A stretch of 64,000 nucleotides of DNA, taken from positions 868,001 through 932,000 of the forward strand of contig NZ_JAHWXQ010000001.1 of assembly GCF_019336435.1 (NCBI RefSeq). The letters run 5' to 3'. Below, one piece after another: positions 1-9,500 of this stretch (its first letter is position 1; each line of letters starts with the position of its first letter). The translations under genes and the position numbers were made by a program. This DNA is from Pontibacter populi (GTDB lineage: Bacteria; Bacteroidota; Bacteroidia; Cytophagales; Hymenobacteraceae). The notes under the pieces are model-generated. The model made no database searches and had not been told where the DNA came from. It was given only the letters and a program-made list of their open reading frames with translations.

Positions 1-3000
1 AGGGTTAAGACCTTTACGCTTAGCAAACATGGCTAAATTCTCTCCAGATAAGAACACTCTTGCACCCTGTAACTGTAATTTGCTTGCAATTGCAGACGGC
101 ACTGTATAGGTTAGGTCTACTGATCTGATGTTCAGGTGAGAGCCATCTATCAACCAGCGATCTGATGTACCACTTGAGAAATCAGTTAATCTTCCAGCAT
201 CCATTCTTGGCACGTCTGTAATATCGCCTGGGTTCTGCCATCTGTTCAACATGTCTTTGTGCAATGCCTGACCATAAGAGCCCGGGCTCATTAACGAGGC
301 ATAGTTGCTGTCATACACTTTACCACCAACTTGGTAGGTCATTAAAACAGACAATGACAAGTTTTTGTAAGTAAAGGTATTTCTGATACCGCCGGAGAAG
401 TCAGGAATAGCGCTGCCAGTATAGTGGTATCTTGCGTTGTTGATATTGTTAGTTACAGTATCACCATTTGCAAGCACTTTACTATTTGTTTCATCAAATA
501 TATTAGCACGGTAGATTGCTTCACCTGTAGCCGGATCAACGCCCATATATTCCCTTAACCAATAATCATAGATTGATTTCCCAACCATCCACTTCTTGCT
601 TCCGGAGATCTGCTCTTCTGATGGCAGTTTAGTGAATTCGTTTTTAAATGTTGTCCAGTTAAAGTTAACATCCCATGTAAAGTCTTTTGTTTTTACAACA
701 TCACCGTTCAACTCCAGCTCGACACCTTTGTTGTACATGGTACCGTTGTTCTCACTCTTTGAAAGCAAACCACTTGAAAGTGGAAGCGGAACCTCAAATA
801 ACAAGTTATCTGAGATTCTGTGGAAATACTCTACTGAACCACTCACACGCTGGAACAATCCAAAGTCAAAACCAAAGTCGAAACTTCTGCTTGCTTCCCA
901 AACAAGCTCCGGAGAAGGAACAGTCTGTAGAAGGAAACCGGGTTCAGATGCGTTATTGAAAGAAGGCCCTACACTATAAAGACCCATGTATGGATAGTAG
1001 TTCGAGTTTCCATTAGCATCAAGTATACCATCGTTACCTATTTCGCCATAAGAACCTCTAATCTTCAGCATATCTACCCAGCTTGGCAAGTTCAGGAATG
1101 TTTCGTTATCTAAGCGCCAACCAGCACCAATAGACCAGAAGTCACCCCATCGGTAATCCGGGCTGAATTTAGATGAACCGTCACGACGATAAGAAGCAGA
1201 TAATGTATAACGTTCGTCAAAACTATAGTTAATTCTGGAGAAATAACTCTCGATTCTGTGACGGTCTGTACTGGATGTCAGACTGTTGGTAGTAGTAAAG
1301 TTACCAAGCTCCGTATTGCCATCTAGAACCTGTCCCTGTCTGAAACCATACAAGTAATTATAATCAAGCGCATAGTTCTCATGACCTAATAGCATGTCAA
1401 CGCTGTGTACATCAGCAAACGTTTTGTTATAGTTCAACAATTGGTTAACTGTATAACTTGTAGTTGTTGTTTTAGTCTGGCTTGATCTACCTGCAGGAGC
1501 GCCATCGCCAACAATCTTATTCTGGTAAGTTGATCCAGAATAGTTTGTTAGGTCTAAGCTTAAGTTCGTTGTAAACTTGAAATTCTGTAGGAATTTAATT
1601 TCGCCGAAAGTTCTGGCGCTGATCATGTTACGAACAAAATCGTTGCTGTTCCATTCTGTTTCCGCTACGACATGACGTCCAGGGCTGCCATTTGATGGTC
1701 TGTTTGACAAGCCAAGCTGGGTCATGTTACCCAAGTCATAGATCTTGTTGCCTTTCTCATCCAATATTGGCTTACCAGTAGTAGGATCAAGTGCATAAAC
1801 AGGATAAATAGGACCCATCATTCTAGAGAAATAGAATGGATTTACATAACCTGTGCTGCTAGCATCATTCGCCTGATTTGAAGTAGAATAGGTGCCGGCA
1901 AAATTTATACCTGTCTTAAACCACTCTTTTGCTTGTGTGTTTACATTAAGTCGGGCAGTATATCTTTCAAAGTCAGATTTGATCAAGTAGCCTTTATCGT
2001 TGGTGTACCCAAGAGAAATGTAGTAGTCACTCTTTTCGGTACCACCATTTACGTTCATAGAGTAGTCGCTTCTGCGGCTGTCGCGCATTAAAGCTTTCTC
2101 CCAGTCCATGTTTTCAGCACCGTAGATCATCTGAGCATTCGGATTTATCTTACCATCAATGCCTACAATTGCGTTATCAGCAACATTAAATGGGTTGTAA
2201 CCAAGTAAGCCTTTGATCTTATCAGTTGCTTTAATGTTGGCAGCATCCATTGTTTCTGGGTTCTTTGCCGCATAAACTAGGCTATTACGGTAAGACTCCC
2301 AAAGAAGAGGGTAATATTCATAAGCATTCACACGCTCATACTCCTCAAGCCCTCTACTACTCACACCTTGAACCACTTTCAGATTGATCTGGCTCTTATT
2401 CTTGTTACCCGTCTTAGTAGTGATCATGATAACACCGTTAGATGCGCGTGAACCATATAATGTAGTTGCAGCTGCATCTTTTAGGATAGTCAGGCTTGCT
2501 ATATCATCCGGGTTGATATTTGAGATACCACCTGAGTAAGGAACGCCATCCACTACATACAGAGGAGTGTTGCTCGAGTTTGCAGAACCAATACCGCGGA
2601 TACGGATAGCTGGTCCATCACCTGGCTGACCTCCACCAGAAGTCGTCTGAATACCCGGAGCGACGCCAGTAAGGGCACTTACAACGTTTGTTACCGGTCT
2701 TTTTGCCAAGTCTTCTGTTTTAATTTGAGAAGCAGAACCGGTAAATGTTCCTTTTTCAGCAGTACCATAGGCAACTACTATTACTTCATCAAGTTGCTTG
2801 CTATCAACTGCCATAGTCACGTTAATACTACCCTGATTTCCGATAGCACGTTCAACCGGCACATAACCGATAAACCTGAAAATTAAGGTTGTTCCATCTG
2901 CAGGAACATTTAAAGTATAAGTACCATCTGCAGTAGTAGCCGTTCCTACTGAGGTACCTTTGACAATTACGGAAACACCCGGTAAGCCCAGTCCATTCTG

Positions 3001-3099
3001 CTGGTCTGATACTTTACCCGTTACCGTTTTTGTCTGTGCTACCACATCCTGCAAAACTGCAGAAAGTATAAGCACAACAAAGAATAAAAATTTTCTCAT
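1..3099 (-). CDS. SusC/RagA-family TonB-linked outer membrane transporter, C-terminus cut by window edge
   Basis: The reading frame is open from the ATG at 3099 to base 1 (1033 codons) without a stop; comparison with the second SusC here suggests only about 25-30 residues are missing. A signal peptide ends near AQ at residue 22. A carboxypeptidase-regulatory-like domain (VTGKVSDQ, residues 26-105) is followed by the plug with RIRGIGS, LYVVDGVPYSG (180-190) and the SusC signature SRASNGVIMITTK; the rest is a TonB-dependent beta-barrel rich in aromatic and Asn residues. SusC proteins import oligomers across the outer membrane with a SusD lipoprotein lid; the partner would lie before base 1. The substrate cannot be read from sequence; neighbouring peptidase and amidase genes hint at peptides. 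One exact AACTATAGTT lies at 1221-1230. Confidence 0.95.
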   Translation of the reverse strand, partial: MRKFLFFVVLILSAVLQDVVAQTKTVTGKVSDQQNGLGLPGVSVIVKGTSVGTATTADGTYTLNVPADGTTLIFRFIGYVPVERAIGNQGSINVTMAVDSKQLDEVIVVAYGTAEKGTFTGSASQIKTEDLAKRPVTNVVSALTGVAPGIQTTSGGGQPGDGPAIRIRGIGSANSSNTPLYVVDGVPYSGGISNINPDDIASLTILKDAAATTLYGSRASNGVIMITTKTGNKNKSQINLKVVQGVSSRGLEEYERVNAYEYYPLLWESYRNSLVYAAKNPETMDAANIKATDKIKGLLGYNPFNVADNAIVGIDGKINPNAQMIYGAENMDWEKALMRDSRRSDYSMNVNGGTEKSDYYISLGYTNDKGYLIKSDFERYTARLNVNTQAKEWFKTGINFAGTYSTSNQANDASSTGYVNPFYFSRMMGPIYPVYALDPTTGKPILDEKGNKIYDLGNMTQLGLSNRPSNGSPGRHVVAETEWNSNDFVRNMISARTFGEIKFLQNFKFTTNLSLDLTNYSGSTYQNKIVGDGAPAGRSSQTKTTTTSYTVNQLLNYNKTFADVHSVDMLLGHENYALDYNYLYGFRQGQVLDGNTELGNFTTTNSLTSSTDRHRIESYFSRINYSFDERYTLSASYRRDGSSKFSPDYRWGDFWSIGAGWRLDNETFLNLPSWVDMLKIRGSYGEIGNDGILDANGNSNYYPYMGLYSVGPSFNNASEPGFLLQTVPSPELVWEASRSFDFGFDFGLFQRVSGSVEYFHRISDNLLFEVPLPLSSGLLSKSENNGTMYNKGVELELNGDVVKTKDFTWDVNFNWTTFKNEFTKLPSEEQISGSKKWMVGKSIYDYWLREYMGVDPATGEAIYRANIFDETNSKVLANGDTVTNNINNARYHYTGSAIPDFSGGIRNTFTYKNLSLSVLMTYQVGGKVYDSNYASLMSPGSYGQALHKDMLNRWQNPGDITDVPRMDAGRLTDFSSGTSDRWLIDGSHLNIRSVDLTYTVPSAIASKLQLQGARVFLSGENLAMFAKRKGLNP

Positions 3100-3524
3100 G
3101 TAATAGATTAGTAAATGGTTAGTTTGTTAAAATAATGCTACCAAATTAGCTGTAAATTTTACAATGCCAAACCCTTTCCTTTAATCAATTATTGAGAAAA
3201 AACCCATGTTTAAACGCTGTATAACGGTTTTTTCATAAATTTATATTTTAATATATATACCTATACTATTATAAATGCTATGACATAGCTGTATAAGAAA
3301 AAGTAAATTTTCAAACCTTATATATAGCTTTAATAAGATGCGCTCATCAACCACTATACTTAACCCTGAATATACAGGACTTATAAAATACCCTTTATTG
3401 AGTAATTCAAATAGCGCTAAATGCCCTGAGAGCTACCAAATCGTACTTCAAAACCTCGCTGATTAGATAAAGTGCAAAAAAAATGCAGATATAACTATCT
3501 GCATTTTTTTTCGTTTAAGGCTTT
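3100..3524. other. AT-rich intergenic region with SusC promoter area and a terminator
   Basis: No gene is seen. The part next to 3099 is AT-rich and should hold the SusC promoter: reading the minus strand, CTAATTTGG (about 3141-3149) lies 18 nt downstream of a TTTGG (about 3168-3172), an imperfect match to the Bacteroidota TTTG / TAnnTTTG promoter. The other end holds the terminator at 3481-3506. Confidence 0.5.
3481..3512 (-). terminator. Rho-independent terminator of the S9 peptidase gene
   Basis: An 11-bp perfect stem (3481-3491 with 3496-3506) encloses the loop TAAC. It has A-rich sequence on the left and a T-run on the right, so it could act in both directions. It lies 19 nt after the stop of the minus-strand peptidase gene. 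Confidence 0.85.
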
Positions 3525-5930
3525 TTATTTTTCCTTCAGGTTCTCTTCAAACAACTTATAGATCCGCTTGTACTCATCTGTCCAGCTGGCGGGCTCTGTA
3601 AATCCGTGGTCTTCAACAGGGTAAACGGCCAGTTCCCAGTTATCTTTTCCAAGTTCTATCAGGCGTTGCGTCAGGCGTACCACATCCTGGAAATGAACGT
3701 TGGTATCAACCATCCCATGACAAATAAGCAACGCACCTTTTAGGCCTTCGGCATAATAAATAGGCGAGCTTTTAGCATAAGCCAGGCTATCGGTTTGTGG
3801 CGTATTCAGGATATTGGAAGTATAGCCGTGGTTATAGTGTGCCCAATCGGTAACGGAACGAAGCGCGGCACCGGCGGCAAACACGTCTGGCTCTGTGAAC
3901 ATGGCCATCAGGGTAATAAAGCCACCATAAGAGCCACCATAAATACCGATTTTCTTAGGGTCTACGTTATATTTATCAACAAGCAGTTTTGCTCCGTCTA
4001 CGTGGTCGCTCAGGTCTTTTCCGCCCATAAACTGGTAAATGCCTGTACGCACATCGCGGCCATAGCCGGCACTTCCTCTATAGTCTACATCCAGCACGGT
4101 ATAGCCCTGGTCTACTAAAAAGTTATGGAACATATATTCTCTGAAATAACTGCTCCACCACTTATGTGCATTCTGTAAGTAACCGGCACCATGCACAAAA
4201 ATCACAGCCGGGCCTTTCGTTTTTGCATTCTTAGGCTGGTACAGACGTGCATACACATCAACACCATCTTCCGCTTTAAATGAAATTACTTCCGGTTCGC
4301 GCCAGTTGTAAGCTTTAAACTCTTCTGTGAGTGAATTGGTGATCTGACGTGGTTTAGCTCCTTTCCTGTTCTCCATTACATATAGTTCCCACGGCTTGTT
4401 GCTGTAAGAGTAACGGAAAGCCAGCATTTTCTCATCCGGCGACAAGGTAACTTCGTAGGCTCCCGGCTGCGTTGTGAACTGCTCCATAGTTCCACCGTTT
4501 ACAGGCATTTTATAAAAATGCTGCTCGCCCGGGTGCACTTTGTTAGCTGTAAAATACCAGTGCTTTTTATCATCAGACAACTGCACATCCGACACTTCGA
4601 ACTTACCGCTAGTCAGGGCTTTTTTCTTGCCGCTTTTAACATTAACGGCATATAAATGAGAGTATCCGCTTTCTTCAGACTGGAACCACACTGATTCGTT
4701 ATCCGGCATCCAGCCAATGTCTCCGGTGCCATAGCCAATGCCAGGTCCGTTTATCCAGGCATCATCATGCTGGCGGTCCAGTAGGTTTAGTTTACCTGTT
4801 GCAGGATCTAGTGAAAGAATCCAACGGTCTTTGTTATCGGCAGAGCGGGCTACAACTACAGCATTCTTCCCGTTATCAGACCACACCGGGCCGTAAATAA
4901 CTGTGGTGCGCATCTCTGCTTTTTTGGTTTTGCCATCAGCTGCATCCTTGGCTATAGTTGCTTTTTTATTTTTCTCTAGAAGATAGGTTGGCACATCGTA
5001 AATACCTTCCACATCTTTCATGTTGATCGCATAAGTGGAGTCACGTTGGGTATCGTACACATAGAACTCATTTGTGCTCTGCGCATCGCCAACTTTAGTG
5101 CGGGTATTAATGTCTTCAGTATAGCCAGATGATGTTACAAAATCCGGAACTATAGCTACTTTCGCATTTTTCGGTCTGCTGATCAAACTATAGGTAATAA
5201 AGCGCTCATCAGGACTAAGCACTACACTACTTACCTGCTTGTCATCAATATATATATCCAGCGGGCGGCCAGGGGCATCTGCTTTTTGTTGTTTCTTAAG
5301 AGCAGCTTTGTCGGCTTCACGCTCCTTAACTATAGTTAATAAACCTACCTGCTGATTGCGTAACCAGGTACGCTGCGGGTCTTTGTCTTCCCCTTCAGAC
5401 TGCTTTTTCCCTTTTCTGAAATCTGTAAGCTGCGTTAGTTGACCGCTTGCGATACTCCACGAATAAAGGTTATTATCTTTCTGGAAAGTTACCTCACGCT
5501 CATCAAACGTAAAATTAGGGTTGCTTTCGCGCTCAACGGTATTTGTTACCTGCGTTACTCGGCCGTTTTTAATCTCCAGTAAAAAGATATCACCGTTCTT
5601 CTCATACACTTTCTGCGTTTCAGCCTGGTTGTACGTTCCGTACGGAGAAGGTAAACTACGACGTTCTGCCGCTGCTACTTTCTTAATATCTTTCCCTTTA
5701 GCATTTACTGCATAAAGCGAGTCTCTTCTATTGGCATCCGGGTTCCAGTTAAAATAAACCTTCTTTCCATCTTCTGACCAGAAGATATTGCTGGGCGAGG
5801 TTCCGATCCATTTCGGATCGCGCATGATCTTCTCTATAGTTAACTCGCTGGTTAGTGTTTGTGCCTGCACGGCACCGGTTGCCAGCATTCCAAAAAGTGC
5901 TACAACTATAGCTTTACTTCTAAAAAACAT
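3525..5930 (-). CDS. S9 family (DPP-IV-like) prolyl oligopeptidase
   Basis: This is a secreted serine peptidase that should release dipeptides or cleave after proline in the periplasm. A signal peptide (MFFRSKAIVVALFGMLATG, cut near AQA at about 24) precedes a DPP-IV type beta-propeller (about 30-540) with repeated FSxDxxxVxF-like blades, and a C-terminal alpha/beta hydrolase domain. The nucleophile motif GGSYGGF places Ser at 667; the triad is completed by Asp742 (HGMVDTNVHF) and His775 (PVEDHGF). The 801-residue length is normal. It is a single-gene transcript with its own terminator, next to two Sus-type transport systems and an amidase, which fits processing of imported or surface-captured peptides. 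The substrate is inferred from the family only. Confidence 0.94.
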   Translation of the reverse strand: MFFRSKAIVVALFGMLATGAVQAQTLTSELTIEKIMRDPKWIGTSPSNIFWSEDGKKVYFNWNPDANRRDSLYAVNAKGKDIKKVAAAERRSLPSPYGTYNQAETQKVYEKNGDIFLLEIKNGRVTQVTNTVERESNPNFTFDEREVTFQKDNNLYSWSIASGQLTQLTDFRKGKKQSEGEDKDPQRTWLRNQQVGLLTIVKEREADKAALKKQQKADAPGRPLDIYIDDKQVSSVVLSPDERFITYSLISRPKNAKVAIVPDFVTSSGYTEDINTRTKVGDAQSTNEFYVYDTQRDSTYAINMKDVEGIYDVPTYLLEKNKKATIAKDAADGKTKKAEMRTTVIYGPVWSDNGKNAVVVARSADNKDRWILSLDPATGKLNLLDRQHDDAWINGPGIGYGTGDIGWMPDNESVWFQSEESGYSHLYAVNVKSGKKKALTSGKFEVSDVQLSDDKKHWYFTANKVHPGEQHFYKMPVNGGTMEQFTTQPGAYEVTLSPDEKMLAFRYSYSNKPWELYVMENRKGAKPRQITNSLTEEFKAYNWREPEVISFKAEDGVDVYARLYQPKNAKTKGPAVIFVHGAGYLQNAHKWWSSYFREYMFHNFLVDQGYTVLDVDYRGSAGYGRDVRTGIYQFMGGKDLSDHVDGAKLLVDKYNVDPKKIGIYGGSYGGFITLMAMFTEPDVFAAGAALRSVTDWAHYNHGYTSNILNTPQTDSLAYAKSSPIYYAEGLKGALLICHGMVDTNVHFQDVVRLTQRLIELGKDNWELAVYPVEDHGFTEPASWTDEYKRIYKLFEENLKEK

Positions 5931-6042
5931 GTTGTTATAGTTTGTGGTGGTGGTTTCAGGTTCAAATTAATGTAAAAGTCCCGGTTTCTCAAGTATTAAC
6001 CTGCAAACCGGGACTTTCTATAGTTGGATGTGCTTACTTTGC

Positions 6043-7710
6043 TTATTTTTTAACCAGGAAGGCTGTCGGGTGTTTTTCCTCGTGTGGGGTTATATCCTGG
6101 TATAGTTTTGCAAAAGCCAGTAGTTCCGCTTCACCGAACAGTTTACCTATAAATGTTATTGTGGTAGGCATGCCATTCTTTTGAAAGCCATTCGGCACTA
6201 CCACGCACGGATGTCCGGTTAAGTTCGTAACAACCAGGTTGTTACTCCCAAAAGAAGGACTGATATACACATCAATATCCTTCATTTTTTCCTGCATTTG
6301 CTGCACCAATAAAGTTCTTACACGCTGTGCCTGCAAATATTCTACTGCGGGTATAAATCTACCTGCTCTGAAAATGTTTGGCCATGCACTCTTATGTTGT
6401 TGCTTCAGAAGGCTATCTCTTCCACTTCGGGTAAGCTCATCAAAAGCAGCTGCCCCTTCCACCGATATAGTTAGTATCAGATCATTTACAGGTAGATCAG
6501 GCAACTCCATAGGTACTAATTCGACACCTGCTTTCTTCAGATCTTCTAAGGCAGCCAGATCATTTTCTTTAAAGCCGTACTTTCCTTCGAAATCTTTCTT
6601 CAGATATCCTACGTGCAGTTTCTTCGGCTCTATTTTCTTGTTATAGTTAAAAGGAGCATTGTAAACAGAAAGGTCCTTGCCATCCGGCCCGTAAATTGCA
6701 TTAAAAACGATTGCTGCATCTTCTGCAGAACGCGTAATTGGTCCTATCTTATCCATAGACCAGCTCAATGCCATAGCTCCATACCGGCTCACTCGTCCAA
6801 AAGTTGGTCGTAAGCCGGTCGTACCGCAAGCTGTAGATGGGGAAACTATAGAGCCAAGCGTTTCTGTACCGATAGCAAAAGGTAACAAACCAGCTGCCAC
6901 TGCTGAAGCTGAACCAGCAGATGAGCCACTTGATCCTTTACTCAGATCCCAGGGCGATTTGGTTTTCCCACCATACCAAACATCACCCATCGCCAAGGCA
7001 CCTAATGTTAGTTTAGCAACCAACACGCCGCCAGCATTCTGTAGCTTTTCAACTACCGTGGCATCCATATTGATCATCTGGTCTTTGTATGGTGTTGCTC
7101 CCCAGGTTGTTTTATAGTTCTTGGTAGCCAGCAGGTCTTTTACGCCGAAAGGTATGCCATGCAACATGCCCTTATAGTTGCCAGCTTTAATATCTTTATC
7201 CGCTTGCCGAGCCTGCTGTAAAGCCAACTCTTCTGTCAGTGTGGTTACACATTCCAGCGTCGGGCCATATTGCTTTAGCCTTTCCAAATAGAATTTTGTA
7301 AGCTCTTCTGATGTAATCTGCTTTGATTTGATTAACGACGCCAGTTGCGGAATACTATAGTAAGCAAGATCTTCCCGGTTACTGGGTAACTTAACTTTCT
7401 TAACTTCCTCAACCTTAAATTTCTCCTGAACTTTTGGCCATTCAAAACCTACCGGAATAGGGTTGAAAACTATAGCAGGCGCTACGTCATTCGGCAAGGG
7501 CACTTTTCTTATGCGTTCATACCCTTCTCTAAAATCTTGTAATTCAGTTGTAGCTGAATCTAATTGCGCTGAAGTAAAGTTTAAGCCAATCAGTTTTTGT
7601 GCCTGCTGTAGCATCGGCACTGTTATTTTATCATCAGCCAGCTTTGTTACAAAAGCTCCTAACCCGAAGCATGAAGCGGCCAGTAACGTTAATTTGATCT
7701 TGTTTTTCAT
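6043..7710 (-). CDS. Amidase-signature family protein, exported
   Basis: Amidase-signature enzymes hydrolyse C-N amide bonds with a Ser-cisSer-Lys triad. Starting at the ATG at 7710 (555 aa), the N-terminus MKNKIKLTLLAASCFGLGAF is a plausible signal peptide or anchor; an in-frame ATG at 7740 adds ten residues with no signal-like character, so 7710 is preferred. The catalytic Lys is in GIPFGVKDLL (about K191), the cis-Ser in SGSSAGSASAVAAG (about S264) and the nucleophile in TETLGSIVSPS (about S287). The usual GGSIRxPA reads LGSIVSPS here, but all three catalytic positions are present. The gene is monocistronic, between the S9 peptidase and the SusCD pair. The substrate is unknown (fatty-acid amides, peptide amides or aryl amides are all possible). 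Confidence 0.9.
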   Translation of the reverse strand: MKNKIKLTLLAASCFGLGAFVTKLADDKITVPMLQQAQKLIGLNFTSAQLDSATTELQDFREGYERIRKVPLPNDVAPAIVFNPIPVGFEWPKVQEKFKVEEVKKVKLPSNREDLAYYSIPQLASLIKSKQITSEELTKFYLERLKQYGPTLECVTTLTEELALQQARQADKDIKAGNYKGMLHGIPFGVKDLLATKNYKTTWGATPYKDQMINMDATVVEKLQNAGGVLVAKLTLGALAMGDVWYGGKTKSPWDLSKGSSGSSAGSASAVAAGLLPFAIGTETLGSIVSPSTACGTTGLRPTFGRVSRYGAMALSWSMDKIGPITRSAEDAAIVFNAIYGPDGKDLSVYNAPFNYNKKIEPKKLHVGYLKKDFEGKYGFKENDLAALEDLKKAGVELVPMELPDLPVNDLILTISVEGAAAFDELTRSGRDSLLKQQHKSAWPNIFRAGRFIPAVEYLQAQRVRTLLVQQMQEKMKDIDVYISPSFGSNNLVVTNLTGHPCVVVPNGFQKNGMPTTITFIGKLFGEAELLAFAKLYQDITPHEEKHPTAFLVKK

Positions 7711-7841
7711 AGGTGTAATTTCTTGTAACAATATAAGCATAACTATAAGATCAAACTATAGCTGATAATACCTTTGTTGTGGTGCATGATTTCAGTTACT
7801 TCTACCTTTCAAACTATAGTTATCAGTAATTATATAGCGCA

Positions 7842-7877
7842 TAAAAAAGGGCCACTCAAATGAGTGGCCCTTTTTTA
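7842..7877 (-). terminator. Rho-independent terminator of the susC-susD operon
   Basis: A perfect 10-bp stem GGGCCACTCA / TGAGTGGCCC (7849-7858 with 7861-7870) has a 2-nt gap at the tip, a run of six A on the left and six T on the right. It lies 17 nt after the SusD stop on the minus strand. Confidence 0.9.
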
Positions 7878-7893
7878 TGCAATGTACTTTTGA

Positions 7894-9486
7894 TTAGTCG
7901 TTCAGTACTGGGTTGTTAAGTACTTCAGCCTGAGGAATCTCTAAAGTTAATCCATCATCATCGTAAGGGAACGACTGACCTGGAGAATACAAGTGGTTAG
8001 AACCTCTTGTAACCGTAAGCTTGTTACGCTTAACAGCCAGATAAGCTTTACCCTCACCCCAAAGCTCGATGCGAGTCTGAAGTATGATCTCGTTCAGAAG
8101 AGCTGGTCCACTTAAACCATCCAGGTAAGTTTCGTAGCTTGCGTAAGTAGCAGGCTGAATTCTCTTACTCATGATTGTCTTAAGAGCAGCTTTAGCATCA
8201 CCTGCTTTACCTAATCTTGCATTTGCTTCAGCATTCAGGAGAATCATTTCCTCTAAACGCATGTATAGATAGTCAGTAACAACTTGTCTTTGTCCACCAA
8301 TAACTCTGTTCGGATCGAAGAACTTGTTAAGCGGCATTAAGTCAAAGTCGCCTGCTACGTAGCCATCTGCTGCATATTTAGACTCAAGTCCACCACCAAT
8401 CGGGTCAAACTGGTTCTTTCTTAAGTCGTCGTTACGAATGGCATTGTAAAGACCTACGTCAATTGTTTTAGGGTCACCTGCCCAGGCATAGCTATAAGTA
8501 AATACGTCCATTACACCCCACCATGAAACCAGGTCAAGGTCATTAGCTAGTGTAAGGTCAACACCCCACATCCAGCTTGGGTTAGATGCATCATTAAAAC
8601 CAGCTTCAGGATTTGTTACTCTTCCTGTAGTAGGGTCAATTTTAGCATATAGTTCATTTTCATTTACAATGCGATAACCACCTGTTGTGATTACATCATT
8701 GGTCAACTGAACTACTTGCTGAAGATCTGCTTGAGTGCCTCTTGCAGAAAGTGTATAAGCTAACAAACCTTTAGCTACAGTTGCATCAACCTGATCCTTA
8801 GAAGTTCTGTTAAAGTCCTCTAAGTAGTCGATAGCCTCTGTCAGGTCATCAACTATCAAGTTATATACTTCTGCTGAAGTTGCTTTTGGCTGGTTAGGAA
8901 CCTGCGTGTTTGTATAGATCGGAATGGTTTTCTCAGCACCTGTACCGTAGCCTTTAGAGAATAACTGAGACAGGTAGAAGTAAGCATAAGCACGCATAGC
9001 TTTTGCCTGCCCCATTACGTGACGTTGCTGTGTTTGGTCTTCTCCTAATACGGCATCCGTACCACCAAGTGCATCAATTACCGTGTTCGCACCAAAGATG
9101 ATACGATAGTAATAACGCCAAGGCATATAGTTCTCCTGTTGCGTATAGTCTTTTGTATCCTGGTATCCTGCAATACCTGAATACCAACCATATGTAACGT
9201 TTGCCAGAACCATGTCAGAAGATAGCATATCCATATAGATATCCCAGCTCTTCTGGCCAAAGTCGTCGTGGTTAAGGTTTGTACCACCTGTACCTGTATT
9301 GTACATAGTAGAATATAACCCGGCAATATTACCGTTCAGTAATGAAGGATCCTTCTTCGCCGCTTCAGCAAGCTGCTCCGGCGTTATGAAGCTTCCTGAA
9401 GGTTCCCTGTCAAGGAAATCTTTATCGCAACCGCTTAGTAAAAGCGAAAATACAGTTGCGCCTATTATATATAAATTCTTCTTCAT
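7894..9486 (-). CDS. SusD/RagB-family nutrient-binding outer membrane lipoprotein
   Basis: The lipoprotein signal MKKNLYIIGATVFSLLLSGC puts the lipidated Cys at 20. The body (530 aa) has the SusD layout: the N-terminal segment FLDREPSG, a helical TPR-like part with MRAYAYFYLSQLF near residue 165, and the C-terminal RMEEMILLNAEANARLGK stretch typical of the family (RLAEVYLLRAEA in others; here RLEEMILLNAEA). SusD proteins sit as a lid on the SusC barrel and bind the substrate. It starts 14 bp after the SusC stop, so the two are co-transcribed and followed by a strong terminator. I found no CTATAG hexamer in this gene, unlike most of the window. Confidence 0.95.
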   Translation of the reverse strand: MKKNLYIIGATVFSLLLSGCDKDFLDREPSGSFITPEQLAEAAKKDPSLLNGNIAGLYSTMYNTGTGGTNLNHDDFGQKSWDIYMDMLSSDMVLANVTYGWYSGIAGYQDTKDYTQQENYMPWRYYYRIIFGANTVIDALGGTDAVLGEDQTQQRHVMGQAKAMRAYAYFYLSQLFSKGYGTGAEKTIPIYTNTQVPNQPKATSAEVYNLIVDDLTEAIDYLEDFNRTSKDQVDATVAKGLLAYTLSARGTQADLQQVVQLTNDVITTGGYRIVNENELYAKIDPTTGRVTNPEAGFNDASNPSWMWGVDLTLANDLDLVSWWGVMDVFTYSYAWAGDPKTIDVGLYNAIRNDDLRKNQFDPIGGGLESKYAADGYVAGDFDLMPLNKFFDPNRVIGGQRQVVTDYLYMRLEEMILLNAEANARLGKAGDAKAALKTIMSKRIQPATYASYETYLDGLSGPALLNEIILQTRIELWGEGKAYLAVKRNKLTVTRGSNHLYSPGQSFPYDDDGLTLEIPQAEVLNNPVLND

Positions 9487-9500
9487 GATAACTCTAATAA

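Noticed and set aside
596..979. Plus-strand open frames inside the first SusC gene
   Set aside because: They are antisense to a clear SusC reading frame and show no protein-like features.
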